The position numbers and the translations under genes were made by a program. From assembly GCF_011082085.1 (NCBI RefSeq), contig NZ_CP041063.1:2542001-2606000 (forward strand): DNA of 64,000 nucleotides, written 5' to 3'. The notes under the pieces are model-generated. The model was not told where the DNA came from. It ran no database searches and saw only the letters and a list, made by a program, of their open reading frames with translations. Positions 34,626 through 44,248 of this stretch are shown in pieces. Position 1 is the stretch's first letter, and every line of letters begins with the position of its first letter. This DNA comes from Bacillus sp. Cs-700. Its GTDB lineage: Bacteria; Bacillota; Bacilli; Bacillales; Guptibacillaceae.

Positions 34626-35234
34626 TTACATCACCATCCCATACAAGTAGACTGCTGTGAAGATAAAGATCCACACAACGTCAAGGAAGTGCCAGTAAAG
34701 ACTTGAAATAAAGACCTTCCTTGTTGTGTCAGGTGTTAACCCGCGCTGTTTTAACTGAATCAAGATAAGAATGATCCACGCAATACCCATTGTAACGTGG
34801 GCACCGTGCGTTCCGACTAATACGAAGAAGGCAGACCAGTATGCACTCGTTGTTAGTGCCGCGCCTTCATGAATGTAATGAACAAATTCATAAATTTCAA
34901 ATCCTAAGAAACCTAGACCTAATGCAAGTGTAATGCCTAACCAGAGAAACAAACCTTTAAGAGAATGATTTCTCATATAGTGTATGGCAAGTCCACATGT
35001 GAAACTACTCGTTAGTAGCAAAAACGTTTCAATTAACACACCACTTAATTCAAAAAGCTCTTCTGGTCCTGGACCGCCCGCTGTACGACCTACCAATACT
35101 AAGTAAGTTGCAAACAACGTTGAAAATAGTGCAATTTCGGCGCCGAGAAAAATCCAGAAGCCTAGAATATTCAGCCGGCCAGTTTCCGACTGATATTCTA
35201 AAGGCGTGTTAGGAGAATATTCGACTGATTCCAT
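34626..35234 (-). CDS. qoxC: Cytochrome aa3 quinol oxidase subunit III
   Basis: A 202-residue protein with five membrane helices. LGFWIFLGAEIALFSTLFATYLVL, the lipid-contact region and GTHGAHVTMGIAWI are subunit III landmarks, and the final YWHFLDVVWIFIFTAVYL is nearly invariant. GGAGG precedes the ATG. Part of the qoxABCD operon. Confidence 0.95.
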   Translation of the reverse strand: MESVEYSPNTPLEYQSETGRLNILGFWIFLGAEIALFSTLFATYLVLVGRTAGGPGPEELFELSGVLIETFLLLTSSFTCGLAIHYMRNHSLKGLFLWLGITLALGLGFLGFEIYEFVHYIHEGAALTTSAYWSAFFVLVGTHGAHVTMGIAWIILILIQLKQRGLTPDTTRKVFISSLYWHFLDVVWIFIFTAVYLYGMVM

Positions 35235-35248
35235 GCTTCACGCCTCCT

Positions 35249-37192
35249 TTATAAAGTAGTCCTTTTTTGATCTTCTTCTATTTCTTCTACGCTTACGTAG
35301 AAACCTTTATCATAATCAAACGAACGAATGACCATTGTGGCTAGTACCCCAATAAGTCCAAGGATCGACATCCAGTGCCAGGAGAAGACCATACCGAACC
35401 CGGCGATAAAGAAGAAGACACTCATTACAACCGGCACACCAGAGTAACTTGGCATATGAATTGGTTTATAAGGTTTCTTCTCTTGTGTCTTTCCTTGCTT
35501 TCTTTCTTGTTTCATAATCCAGAACGCATCATGTCCTTTTGACTCAGGAAGATGAGCGAAATTATAATGCGGTACTGGAGCTGGTGTTGACCATTCAAGC
35601 GTTCTTGCATCCCATGGATCTCCAGTTGTTTCACGTGGAGAGTAACGGAAGCTGTAATAGATGTTATAAACAAGAATCAGGAATCCGATTCCCATTAATA
35701 CGCCACCCATTGTGGCAAGTACGTTCAAGCTCATCCAGCCGTCTGCAACCCCATACGTGTAAACACGACGTGGCATTCCTGCAAGTCCTAGGAAATACAT
35801 CGGGAAGAAACATAAGTTGAAGCCTGCTACAAAAATCCAGAAAGTCCATTTTCCTAAGCGCTCGTTCAAACGATGATTGAACATTTTCGGGTACCAGAAA
35901 TGTAAGCCTGCGAAACAAGCATAAACTGTACCAGAAATGAGCACATAGTGGAAGTGGGCTACAAGGAAGTACGTATTATGGTATTGATAGTCAGCTGCCG
36001 CCATGGCAAGCATAACACCTGTTACCCCACCAATTACGAAGTTTGGGATAAAGGCAAGTGACCAAAGCATTGGCGTCGTAAAACGTATTCGTCCCTTGTA
36101 CAGAGTGAATAACCAGTTAAAGATCTTCACACCTGTCGGAACGGCGATTAACATCGTTGTGATAGAGAAGAACGAGTTAACTGCTCCACCTGCTCCCATC
36201 GTAAAGAAGTGGTGAACCCATACTAGGAAACTTAATCCGGCAATAACAACCATGGAGTAAACCATTGCTTTATAACCGAAAAGCGTTTTACGAGCAAATG
36301 TACTAATAATTTCTGAGAACATACCGAATGCTGGAAGTATAACAATATATACTTCAGGGTGACCCCAAATCCAGAAGAGGTTTGCCCAAAGCATTGGCAT
36401 ACCGCCATCCATCATTGTAAAGAAATGACTTCCGAACAAACGGTCAAACGTCATAAGTGCAAGCGCTACTGTTAGTACCGGAAATGCAAAAATGATGATA
36501 ACCATTGTAATTAATGAAGACCATGTGAACATAGGCATATGCATGAGCTTCATGGATGGTACTCTCATTTTTAATATCGTTACTAGGAAGTTAATCCCTG
36601 TTAATAATGTACCGATACCGGCAATCTGTAACCCTAGTAAATAATAGTTCTGTCCTACTGATGGACTTAGCTCTAGACCAGCTAAAGGAACATAGCTTGT
36701 CCAACCAGCTGATGGCGATCCACCAATAACAAAAGAAATGTTAAAGAGCATTGCCCCCATGAAGAAAGTCCAGAAACTTACTGCATTCAAAAACGGATAA
36801 GCGACGTCGCGTGCTCCAATTTGTAGCGGAACAACAACGTTAATTAAACCAATTAAGAACGGCATCGCCATGAAAATAATCATGATCGTTCCGTGAGTTG
36901 TAAAAATTTCGTTATAGTGGTTGGCGTCCAGGAAGCCTGCATCCGGGACCGTCAATTGCGCCCTCATGAGCATGGCATCTACACCACCGCGGAATAGCAT
37001 CAGAACAGCTGCGATGATATACATGATACCGAGTTTCTTATGGTCAACTGTTGTTAGCCATTCTGTCCACAACCATTTCCACTTTTTAAAATACGTTAAT
37101 GCAAAAATGGCACCGATCAACGTTAAGGCGATCGAAACATCCGCACCGTAAATAAGCGGGTCCCCGGTGACAAAAAATTCATCCAATTTCAT
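35249..37192 (-). CDS. qoxB: Cytochrome aa3 quinol oxidase subunit I
   Basis: A 647-residue haem-copper oxidase core with about fifteen membrane helices. [16 protein letters not shown] carries a haem a histidine; [15 protein letters not shown] holds the CuB histidine and the cross-linked tyrosine; [10 protein letters not shown] gives the other two CuB histidines; VAHFHYVLI binds haem a3 and haem a. It reduces oxygen to water with proton pumping, using menaquinol. The extended C-terminus is normal for QoxB. GAGGAGG precedes the ATG. Confidence 0.97.
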   Translation of the reverse strand: MKLDEFFVTGDPLIYGADVSIALTLIGAIFALTYFKKWKWLWTEWLTTVDHKKLGIMYIIAAVLMLFRGGVDAMLMRAQLTVPDAGFLDANHYNEIFTTHGTIMIIFMAMPFLIGLINVVVPLQIGARDVAYPFLNAVSFWTFFMGAMLFNISFVIGGSPSAGWTSYVPLAGLELSPSVGQNYYLLGLQIAGIGTLLTGINFLVTILKMRVPSMKLMHMPMFTWSSLITMVIIIFAFPVLTVALALMTFDRLFGSHFFTMMDGGMPMLWANLFWIWGHPEVYIVILPAFGMFSEIISTFARKTLFGYKAMVYSMVVIAGLSFLVWVHHFFTMGAGGAVNSFFSITTMLIAVPTGVKIFNWLFTLYKGRIRFTTPMLWSLAFIPNFVIGGVTGVMLAMAAADYQYHNTYFLVAHFHYVLISGTVYACFAGLHFWYPKMFNHRLNERLGKWTFWIFVAGFNLCFFPMYFLGLAGMPRRVYTYGVADGWMSLNVLATMGGVLMGIGFLILVYNIYYSFRYSPRETTGDPWDARTLEWSTPAPVPHYNFAHLPESKGHDAFWIMKQERKQGKTQEKKPYKPIHMPSYSGVPVVMSVFFFIAGFGMVFSWHWMSILGLIGVLATMVIRSFDYDKGFYVSVEEIEEDQKRTTL

Positions 37193-37209
37193 GGTGTCTT
37201 CCTCCTCTC

Positions 37210-38154
37210 TTAATGCGAGTGTTCCTCGGAATCTTTCTCAGAATCATCATGGTTCATTTCTGAGTGATCCATCTCTGAGGAATCATCTTCATCAGTTGAT
37301 TCGCCGTTACGAACCTTTGTTGCATATTCAGCATCCATTCCATGATCAACCCACTGAAGGTGAGTTTCTGAAAATGTCTGCTCTTCTGTATGACCTTTCA
37401 GCATTAACTCATTGTATTTCTCTTGAGTAAGTTTAGGTGCGTCTTGCGCCTCTTCTACCCACTCTTCATAATCTTCCTGAGATTCAGCTGTTACGGTAAA
37501 TACCTGTTCCGTAAATCCTTCACCAGTGAAGTTTGCGTTACGTCCACGATATTCACCTACTTCATCTGCTTGCAAATAAAGTTCATTCATCATGCCAGAC
37601 ATCGTGTACTCCTGCCCACCAAGCGATGGAATCCAAAAAGATCCCATTGAATCTGCAGAAGCTAGTTTAAATAAAATTGGGTGATCTTCAGGAATGTGAA
37701 TATAGTTCACCGTTTCGATATTTTCCTCTGGATAGCTAAAGACCCATTTCCAATCGACTGATGTTGCATGAATAACGATTGGATCTTTATGAGACGTTGC
37801 TTCCGGTGCCTCTTCTAGTGCAAAAATCGTTTGTACAGTTGGCACTGCAAGGACAATGAGAATAATTACCGGAATAACGGTCCAAACAATTTCAAGAAAA
37901 ACATTCCCCTCGATGTGAGGAGGCTCATATTCAGGACCACTCTTACGTTCACGATATTTAACAAGGATGAGTGTAAATAGCACGAACACGACCAAAACAA
38001 TAAACAGCATAAATCCAATAGAGAAAAGAATTAAATTCGCTTGTTGTTCTGCTACAGGTCCTTTTGGATCAAGCACGGTTAAGTTACTACAGCCACTCAA
38101 TACCATCACTGCTAGAAACATACTGAGTGCAAAAAATGATTTCATTCGCTTCAC
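37210..38154 (-). CDS. qoxA: Cytochrome aa3 quinol oxidase subunit II, lipoprotein
   Basis: A 314-residue membrane-anchored protein. The signal peptide ends in a lipobox, VLSGCS, so the N-terminus is lipid-modified. Two membrane helices and a cupredoxin domain follow ([37 protein letters not shown]). The CuA cysteines of cytochrome c oxidases are missing, which marks a quinol oxidase. The C-terminal 30 residues are unusually rich in Asp, Glu, Ser and His. GTG 38154 and ATG 38145 are both plausible starts; AAGGTGG favours the GTG. Confidence 0.93.
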   Translation of the reverse strand: MKRMKSFFALSMFLAVMVLSGCSNLTVLDPKGPVAEQQANLILFSIGFMLFIVLVVFVLFTLILVKYRERKSGPEYEPPHIEGNVFLEIVWTVIPVIILIVLAVPTVQTIFALEEAPEATSHKDPIVIHATSVDWKWVFSYPEENIETVNYIHIPEDHPILFKLASADSMGSFWIPSLGGQEYTMSGMMNELYLQADEVGEYRGRNANFTGEGFTEQVFTVTAESQEDYEEWVEEAQDAPKLTQEKYNELMLKGHTEEQTFSETHLQWVDHGMDAEYATKVRNGESTDEDDSSEMDHSEMNHDDSEKDSEEHSH

Positions 38155-38485
38155 CGCCAGGCCACCTTCCTTTCTTCCTATATAATAGTTAAGTAGATTT
38201 TAAACAATAAATGACAGGGAACAACTGTTACCATTGGCTATTGTAGCAGGTTCATCGCATAAATGTGACACGTGTCACAAAGTGTCAAAACTTGCTCATG
38301 CATTTATCACTTTTTCGACACATTTCATCCATAATTCGTTCATAATTGTGGATTTTTTTAACTTTACTGGATAAAACAGCGCTTGCTTCTTGCGATATAT
38401 TTCGCATCGTGTTTTCACTCGTGTTATCTTTTTTGATTAAGATCACATATTAGTTATTAGAAATCGCGAATTTATTATAAAAAAA
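38155..38485. other. qox upstream region
   Basis: An AT-rich, gene-free region upstream of qoxA. Its one clear feature is the Rex/CRP-like palindrome at 38265-38280. No riboswitch or small gene is visible. Confidence 0.5.
38265..38280. promoter_or_regulatory. Rex-like palindromic operator upstream of qoxA
   Basis: TGTGACACGTGTCACA is a perfect 16-base palindrome about 110 bases before qoxA. The TGTGA-n6-TCACA spacing equals the Rex (TTGTGA-n6-TCACAA) and CRP/FNR-like operator form. In Gram-positive bacteria the NADH-sensing repressor Rex controls respiratory genes, so Rex is the likelier binder. Confidence 0.55.
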
Positions 38486-38516
38486 ACAAAACCCCACTGG
38501 ATCCAGTGGGGTTTTG
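38486..38516 (-). terminator. Terminator after scrB
   Basis: AAAACCCCACTG-GATC-CAGTGGGGTTTT hairpin just past the scrB stop. Confidence 0.9.
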
Positions 38517-38524
38517 TACCTGCA

Positions 38525-39964
38525 TTAATTTAACAACCATTTCGTCACTTGAAATTTTGAATCGCCAACAGCTTCAAATACAAGACTCTCGTTGCTTTCC
38601 TCAGGGAAGAATCTCGATGTAAATACCTCTTCGCCATCGTTCACAAACACTTCAACGGAAGAAGAATCAACATAAAAACGGAGCTCTTTCACGCTGTTAA
38701 TCAAGCAGCTGCGCGTTTCTTCTCCCCCGTCTACAAAGCTTTTTCTCTTAAATGTTACCAATGCTTTTGTCGAATCATATGTCAGAGAGGCGTTGTTTCG
38801 TAAGTTTACCGAAAACGTTCCTGTTACTTCTTCTAGTTGAACATGCAGCTCGTATACCGCACCGTTTAGCTCACTCCACTCTTTTGACTCATTCGACAGA
38901 TTCGCTTCTTTTGTCATTTCGGTATGTCGCATCACTTCTAGTTCCACGGCAGGTCGCTGAATGAGTCGCTCGTCCTGGTAGTGAAGTTCCCGAGGAACTG
39001 TCAAAATATGAATCCATTTATGAGCAATCGTAGGGTGATGCCCTTCCCCCTGCTCCGGTACACCCATCCAACCGATGACCAACCTTCTTCCATTCTCATC
39101 AAGCGTTGTTTGCGGTGCATAAAACTCAAAACCGCGGTCAAGCTCTGTAAAGCCTCCGTGACTCATCTTTCCACTTTCATAATCGAGTTTGCCAGATACG
39201 TATCCTGTTTGGTAAATGTTTTGATATAAGTATCCTTCTGCCTCTATCCCTTGAGGTGAAAAGAGGAGAATATCCTTACCATCTAATTCGAATAAATCTG
39301 GGCATTCCCACATAAATCCTAGATCACCAATCGCTTCTTCCCCCGATGCAGTTACGTCACCTTTAAACGTCCAATCCATTAAGTTGGCTGACTCAAATAA
39401 GACGACTCGTCCTTCTTCTTTTAAGTTCTGCGTGCCAATTACCATATACCATTTACCTAAATGCTCCCACACTTTTGGATCACGAAAATGCGGTGTATAT
39501 CCCTCAGGTAAGTGAAGGATGACACCTTTTTTCTCGAAGTGAATGCCATCTTCAGATACGGCTACACACTGATAAGTTTCTCGATTGCCTTCTTCGTCCT
39601 TCACATTCCCTGTATAAAATAGATACATTTTATCTTCATAAACTACTGCACTTCCTGAATAACAACCATTCTTGTCAAACCAGTCTCCTGGAGCCAATGC
39701 AATTGGTTGAAGTTCCCAGTTCACTAGATCTGTCGACGTATAATGACCCCAGAATTTTGCACCATGATCCGTTTTGAACGGCATCCATTGAAAGAAAACA
39801 TGATAAACGCCTTTCCATTGAATAAAGCCGTTTGGATCATTTAATAATCCAACGGGCGGCATTAAATGAAATGCGGAACGATAATGATCTTTTTCAACCG
39901 TATTGCGATGTTGATTTATTTCTTTTATTGCTAACTCTTTTAATTCATCATTTCGATCGATCAT
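38525..39964 (-). CDS. scrB: Sucrose-6-phosphate hydrolase (GH32)
   Basis: A 479-residue glycoside hydrolase family 32 enzyme. The nucleophile Asp43 is in LNDPNGF, the transition-state stabiliser in FRDPKVW, and the acid/base glutamate in WECPDLF. A five-bladed propeller is followed by a C-terminal beta-sandwich. It splits sucrose-6-phosphate into glucose-6-phosphate and fructose in the cytosol. The ATG at 39964 has AGGTGG six bases upstream. Gene order scrR-scrA-scrB on one strand indicates a sucrose regulon. Confidence 0.93.
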   Translation of the reverse strand: MIDRNDELKELAIKEINQHRNTVEKDHYRSAFHLMPPVGLLNDPNGFIQWKGVYHVFFQWMPFKTDHGAKFWGHYTSTDLVNWELQPIALAPGDWFDKNGCYSGSAVVYEDKMYLFYTGNVKDEEGNRETYQCVAVSEDGIHFEKKGVILHLPEGYTPHFRDPKVWEHLGKWYMVIGTQNLKEEGRVVLFESANLMDWTFKGDVTASGEEAIGDLGFMWECPDLFELDGKDILLFSPQGIEAEGYLYQNIYQTGYVSGKLDYESGKMSHGGFTELDRGFEFYAPQTTLDENGRRLVIGWMGVPEQGEGHHPTIAHKWIHILTVPRELHYQDERLIQRPAVELEVMRHTEMTKEANLSNESKEWSELNGAVYELHVQLEEVTGTFSVNLRNNASLTYDSTKALVTFKRKSFVDGGEETRSCLINSVKELRFYVDSSSVEVFVNDGEEVFTSRFFPEESNESLVFEAVGDSKFQVTKWLLN

Positions 39965-39990
39965 ATATACCACCTAATTCGTAAATTTTG

Positions 39991-40027
39991 AAAAAGGGGA
40001 CCCGCTTTTAATGTGGCCCCCCTTTTC
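39991..40027 (-). terminator. Probable hairpin between scrA and scrB
   Basis: AAGGGG and CCCCTT arms separated by an imperfect stem, ending in T residues on the reverse strand; it may reduce scrB expression relative to scrA. Confidence 0.5.
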
Positions 40028-40028
40028 T

Positions 40029-41423
40029 TTATTTATCTAGCATACCGTCTTTATAGCCAAATGCCCAAGTCAGACCGAACGCAATACCGATCGAAACGAT
40101 ATTCACAAGAAGGTATAAAACGATCTGGCTGTTTAAGAACAAAAGGGTACCTGGAATAACCGTAACTGCAAGACCAGTTGCTTTAAGCTTAAAAAGTGAT
40201 GCAAGGAATCCACCAACTGCCCCCCCAATGAGTCCCATAATAAATGGCTTCATATAACGAAGGTTTACGCCGAAGATTGCCGGCTCTGTAATTCCAAGAA
40301 AAGCAGATAATGAAGATGGAAGTGCTAGTGCTTTTAGTTTCTTCGATTTTGTTTTCATTCCGACTGCAAGCGCTGCCCCACCTTGAGCTGCGATGGCAGC
40401 TGAAATGATTGGGTTAAACGGATTATAACCAAGGTTTTCAAACAACTGAATTTCAAGGAAGTTGAAAATATGGTGAACACCCGTAATAACAATAATCTGA
40501 TGGAAGAAACCAATGATTAGTCCACTTAGTCCGAATGGAAGGTCAAGAATGAAAATCGTACCATCCATAATGTACTCTTCTACTGTATGGAAAATCGGTC
40601 CGATCGCAAACAATGACAAAGTAATCATAATTAACAGGACTAGAAATGGCGTTAAAATAAGATCCAGTGCTTCAGGAACCAATTTACGAATACGCTTTTC
40701 TAATTTTGCACCGAGAAAACCAGCAACAAATGCCGGAATAACTGAACCTTGATAGCCAACGACCGGTATAAATCCTAGAAACTTCAGAGGTTCTGCATTT
40801 CCTGCTGCTACTTCCCATGCGTTCGGAAGAGCTGGTGTGACAAGCATCAATCCGAGAACGAGACCAATGGTTGGATTTCCTCCGAACACTCGGAATGTCG
40901 ACCATGCTACAAGCGCTGGTAAGAAAATAAACGCTGTATCAGTTAGAACTTGAGTGAATAGAATAAAGTTTTCCGAAATGTCCCCTGGCGTTAAACCGAA
41001 AAGGGCGAGGATTTCTTCTTGTAAAACAAGACCCCGAAGTCCCATAAACAGTCCAGTTGCAACTAATGCCGGAATGATTGGAACGAACACGTCACCAAAT
41101 GAGCGGATCGCACGTTGAAATGCATTTCCCTGCTTAGCAGACTCTTCTTTAATTTCGGACTTCGTTGAACCAGTCGCTCCTAGAGCCGTCACTTCATCAT
41201 AAATTCGGTTAACTGTTCCTGTTCCAAAGATAACTTGATATTGACCGGAATTATAGAAGGCACCCTTTACTTTCTCAACCCCTTCTACTCTTTCCTGATC
41301 GATTTTCTCATTATCATGCACCATTATTCTAAGTCGTGTTGCACAGTGAGCAACCGATTGAATATTTTCCTGTCCTCCAATGGCATCAATGACTTCCTGT
41401 GCAATCTCACGGTTTGTAGCCAT
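40029..41423 (-). CDS. scrA: Sucrose-specific PTS enzyme IIBC
   Basis: A 464-residue fused transporter. Residues 1-85 are EIIB with phosphorylated Cys27 in VAHCATRLRIMV; residues 105-460 are EIIC with about ten membrane helices and GITEPAIFGVNLRYMKPF near the C-terminal side. No EIIA domain is attached, so phosphate must come from the general glucose EIIA, as in Bacillus SacP. It imports sucrose as sucrose-6-phosphate. The ATG at 41423 follows AAGGGAG. Confidence 0.93.
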   Translation of the reverse strand: MATNREIAQEVIDAIGGQENIQSVAHCATRLRIMVHDNEKIDQERVEGVEKVKGAFYNSGQYQVIFGTGTVNRIYDEVTALGATGSTKSEIKEESAKQGNAFQRAIRSFGDVFVPIIPALVATGLFMGLRGLVLQEEILALFGLTPGDISENFILFTQVLTDTAFIFLPALVAWSTFRVFGGNPTIGLVLGLMLVTPALPNAWEVAAGNAEPLKFLGFIPVVGYQGSVIPAFVAGFLGAKLEKRIRKLVPEALDLILTPFLVLLIMITLSLFAIGPIFHTVEEYIMDGTIFILDLPFGLSGLIIGFFHQIIVITGVHHIFNFLEIQLFENLGYNPFNPIISAAIAAQGGAALAVGMKTKSKKLKALALPSSLSAFLGITEPAIFGVNLRYMKPFIMGLIGGAVGGFLASLFKLKATGLAVTVIPGTLLFLNSQIVLYLLVNIVSIGIAFGLTWAFGYKDGMLDK

Positions 41424-41455
41424 ATTATTAACTCCCTTCAAGGTTTATCTTGCTC

Positions 41456-41471
41456 GTGGTATCGATTCCAC
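41456..41471. promoter_or_regulatory. ScrR-type operator upstream of scrA
   Basis: GTGGTATCGATTCCAC is a 16-base palindrome with one mismatch and a central CG, the usual shape of LacI-family sites. A weaker relative, GTGTGAACGATTCCAC, lies at 41549-41564. Both are between scrR and scrA. Confidence 0.6.
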
Positions 41472-41486
41472 ATTCTGCGAAAATAA

Positions 41487-41500
41487 TGCGAGCGTTTTCA
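41487..41500 (-). promoter_or_regulatory. Candidate CcpA cre site upstream of scrA
   Basis: Reverse strand TGAAAACGCTCGCA fits the cre consensus TGWAARCGYTWWCW except in the two W positions. It would give glucose repression of sucrose uptake. Confidence 0.5.
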
Positions 41501-41602
41501 TTTACTCGCTCTTGTTTGCTAAATAATTCAGTATTAATTTTACTCGATGTGTGAACGATTCCACATTGATCAAAAAGAAATTGACATCGTTTTCACTAGT
41601 TA

Positions 41603-42592
41603 CTATACACTATCTCTTTCGATAAGTCTATAATCGAGCTTAATTTTTTCTTTCTCCAAAACTTTCCCTGATAACTGTTCTAAAATGAGCTGGGCCGTCT
41701 TCTGTCCAGCATCTTCATTAAAATAGTCCACTGTTGATAGTGGTGGGGTCACATGTCGTGATAAATCTGATGCCCCAATCCCAAACAAAGCGATGTCCTC
41801 AGGGATTCGAATGTTTTGTTCCTTCAAAAAGCCAAGCGCTCCGATCGCCATTCGATCTGTTACAGCGAAGATCGCGGTTGGTCGTCGCTCTGATTGTTCC
41901 ACTAGTTGACTTGCCGCTTCATAACCTGATTCAAACGTAAAGTTACCATATTGAACCCATCCTTTTTCAACTGGGAAACCGTGCTTTTCCATTGCATCAA
42001 AATAGCCCTGTTTTCGAACAACCCCAACAGAGTGGTCAGTCTCTTGTACACCAATAAACCCAATGTTACGATGACCTTTTTCAATAAGCAATTCGGTTAC
42101 ACTAAAAGCAGAATGATAATCGTCGTATACCACAGAAGTTACTCCGCTCAGCTCCTGTCCAATGGCAACAAAAGGGATCGAAGCTTCAGAAATCGTATCA
42201 AGTAAATCTTGATTGCGGTTTGTGGCAAGCAAAATAATGCCGTCAACTTGACGACTTTTTAGCAGTTTAATATTTTGTATTTCTTTCTCCGGCTGTAGTT
42301 GTGTATTTGTTAAAAGAATTTGATACCCGTTGGCTGCAAGCTCTGTCTCAATGCCATTCACAACGCGACTAGCTGTTTCCGTACTAATTCTTGGCAAAAT
42401 AACGCCAATGACACCAGAGCGCTTCGTCCGCATCGTTTTAGCATGTGCACTTGGGATATATCCCATTTCTTCAACCGCTTCAACGACCCGCTGCCTTGCT
42501 TCATGACTTACGTAACCATTGTCATTAAGTACTCGTGAAACTGTTGTGCGAGAGACTCCAGCACGTTTTGCTACATCTTTAATTGTTGGCAT
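41603..42592 (-). CDS. scrR: LacI-family repressor of sucrose genes
   Basis: A 329-residue LacI/GalR regulator. The helix-turn-helix and hinge are TIKDVAKRAGVSRTTVSRVLNDNGYVSHEARQRV; the rest is a periplasmic-binding-like ligand domain (GVIGVILPRISTETASRV, VDGIILLATN, AIFAVTDRMAIGALGFL, ALFGIGASDLSRHVTPPLSTV). GGAGG lies upstream of the ATG. Its place directly ahead of scrA and scrB and the LacI-type palindromes there make it the sucrose repressor; the inducer is inferred. Confidence 0.88.
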   Translation of the reverse strand: MPTIKDVAKRAGVSRTTVSRVLNDNGYVSHEARQRVVEAVEEMGYIPSAHAKTMRTKRSGVIGVILPRISTETASRVVNGIETELAANGYQILLTNTQLQPEKEIQNIKLLKSRQVDGIILLATNRNQDLLDTISEASIPFVAIGQELSGVTSVVYDDYHSAFSVTELLIEKGHRNIGFIGVQETDHSVGVVRKQGYFDAMEKHGFPVEKGWVQYGNFTFESGYEAASQLVEQSERRPTAIFAVTDRMAIGALGFLKEQNIRIPEDIALFGIGASDLSRHVTPPLSTVDYFNEDAGQKTAQLILEQLSGKVLEKEKIKLDYRLIERDSV

Positions 42593-42811
42593 ACCCGTTC
42601 CTCCATTAATGCAGTCTTTCCTTATTTCATCATAATCGATCTATCCTCTAATGTCTATAACTGGGAAAATATGTACGGTTAAATCGTCTAGACAGGCAAC
42701 TTAGTTTACATCTCCCTATTAGCCCTCTATGATTAGATGGAGTGTGTATTATTTCGGGTTACTAAATAAATCTTATTAACCAAATTTATAAATAACTAAA
42801 GGAGGGCAGCT

Positions 42812-44209
42812 ATGTCAGACAACTATGAACACGAAAAATTGGATGCCTCGGCACGCAAAAAGTTAATTATCCTTGTTTGTACAATATTAGCTTTTGCTGT
42901 TATGAATGGAACGATGTTTAACGTAGCCATTCCCGATATTGCAGCATCTTTCAATCTTAGCCCTTCAGAAGTAAGCTGGGTCTTAACTGGATATATTCTT
43001 GTGTTTGCGATTGGATCTCTCATGTACGGCAAGTTGGCCGATATATACCCAATTAAAACACTTTTCACTATAGGAATTAGTATCTTTGCTACTGGGGCTT
43101 TTATTGGCTTTCTTTCTCCAAACTACCCGACTTTATTAGCCGCGCGAATCCTTCAAGCGATTGGTGGTGCAACAATCCCAGCCCTTGCCTTTATCGTACC
43201 AATTCGATTCCTGCCTAATGAAAAAGGTAGAGTATTCGGACTGATTTCTTCTACGGTTGCATTTGCGTCAGGAGTTGGCCCGATCATTGGTGGTGTTGTA
43301 GGTGGCACTTTGAACTGGCGTTTTCTTTTTCTATTTTCTGTTGCCACAGTATTCGCAATACCACTCTTTCGAAAATGGTTGCCGAATGAAGAAAAGCGAT
43401 CAGGCTCAATTGATTTACCAGGCGCCGCTTTAATGGCTGTATCGGTTGCCTCACTGCTGTTCTATATTACAACGTTCCTATGGTATTTACTTGTAATCTT
43501 TATCGTCTTTTTCATTCTGTTCTTATGGCGGACATTTACGATCACACACCCGTTTATCGATCCTGTGATATTAAAGAACACGAAATATACGATAACCGTT
43601 CTAACAAGCTTTCTAGGTACATCAGCGCTTTTCGGTTTGATTTTTGTAATTCCGATCATGTTGCGCGAACTAAACGGTTTATCCACCTTAAAGATCGGCC
43701 TTGTCTTATTTCCTGGCGCCATGGCAGCTGGATTAATTGGACAAATAGGCGGTAAAATTATTGAACAGCGTGGCGCCATTCTTGTCGTTAAAATTGCTCT
43801 ACTCCTAATTGCGAGTGGCACATTTTTTATCTCAACGTTTTCAGGTTACAACGCGTGGGTCATCGCGCCTTGTTTATTAATTGCTTATCTTGGATTCCCG
43901 CTCATCCAAAGCTCAACTGCCGATTTACTATCTTCTATTCTACCAGACAACCAAAACGGTGTAGGGATGGGCGTTTTCAATTTATTGAACTTCCTTGCAG
44001 GGGCATTTAGCTCAGCTATTTTCGGAAGACTTCTTGAAATGAAAAACGTGTCATTTTCCATGAATCCCTTGTCACTATCGGGAGAAAATCTTATCTTTAG
44101 TAACCTATACCTGGGGTTAACGTGTATTGCGCTAATTGCTTTTTCAATCTTTACGTTGAAGTTCTTAACGAAACGTGAAAAAGCACTATCAGAATCATCC
44201 GCTTCGTAA
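42812..44209 (+). CDS. MFS drug/proton antiporter, DHA2 (Tet(L)/TetB-like) 14-helix type
   Basis: A 465-residue MFS exporter. Motif A appears as GSLMYGKLADIYPIKTLF, motif B as AARILQAIGGATIPAL, and motif C as GPIIGGVVGGTLNWRFLF. FNVAIPDIAASFNLSPSEVSWVLTGYILVF is shared with the tetracycline/multidrug group of Bacillus. It exports drugs or cations in exchange for protons; the substrate is unproven. GGAGGG precedes the ATG. It is divergent from scrR across 219 bases with no associated regulator. Confidence 0.85.
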   Translation: MSDNYEHEKLDASARKKLIILVCTILAFAVMNGTMFNVAIPDIAASFNLSPSEVSWVLTGYILVFAIGSLMYGKLADIYPIKTLFTIGISIFATGAFIGFLSPNYPTLLAARILQAIGGATIPALAFIVPIRFLPNEKGRVFGLISSTVAFASGVGPIIGGVVGGTLNWRFLFLFSVATVFAIPLFRKWLPNEEKRSGSIDLPGAALMAVSVASLLFYITTFLWYLLVIFIVFFILFLWRTFTITHPFIDPVILKNTKYTITVLTSFLGTSALFGLIFVIPIMLRELNGLSTLKIGLVLFPGAMAAGLIGQIGGKIIEQRGAILVVKIALLLIASGTFFISTFSGYNAWVIAPCLLIAYLGFPLIQSSTADLLSSILPDNQNGVGMGVFNLLNFLAGAFSSAIFGRLLEMKNVSFSMNPLSLSGENLIFSNLYLGLTCIALIAFSIFTLKFLTKREKALSESSAS

Positions 44210-44218
44210 CACTCACTG

Positions 44219-44248
44219 AAGAGATCGGCCATAGCGCCGATCTTTTTT
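44219..44248. terminator. Terminator between MFS gene and FAD protein gene
   Basis: AGATCGGC-CATAGC-GCCGATCTTTTTT hairpin between convergent genes. Confidence 0.85.

Noticed and set aside
34626-38154. Cytochrome c oxidase (ctaCDEF) reading of the oxidase operon
   Set aside because: Subunit II lacks CuA cysteines and a cytochrome c domain, and gene order A-B-C-D with these lengths fits the menaquinol oxidase.
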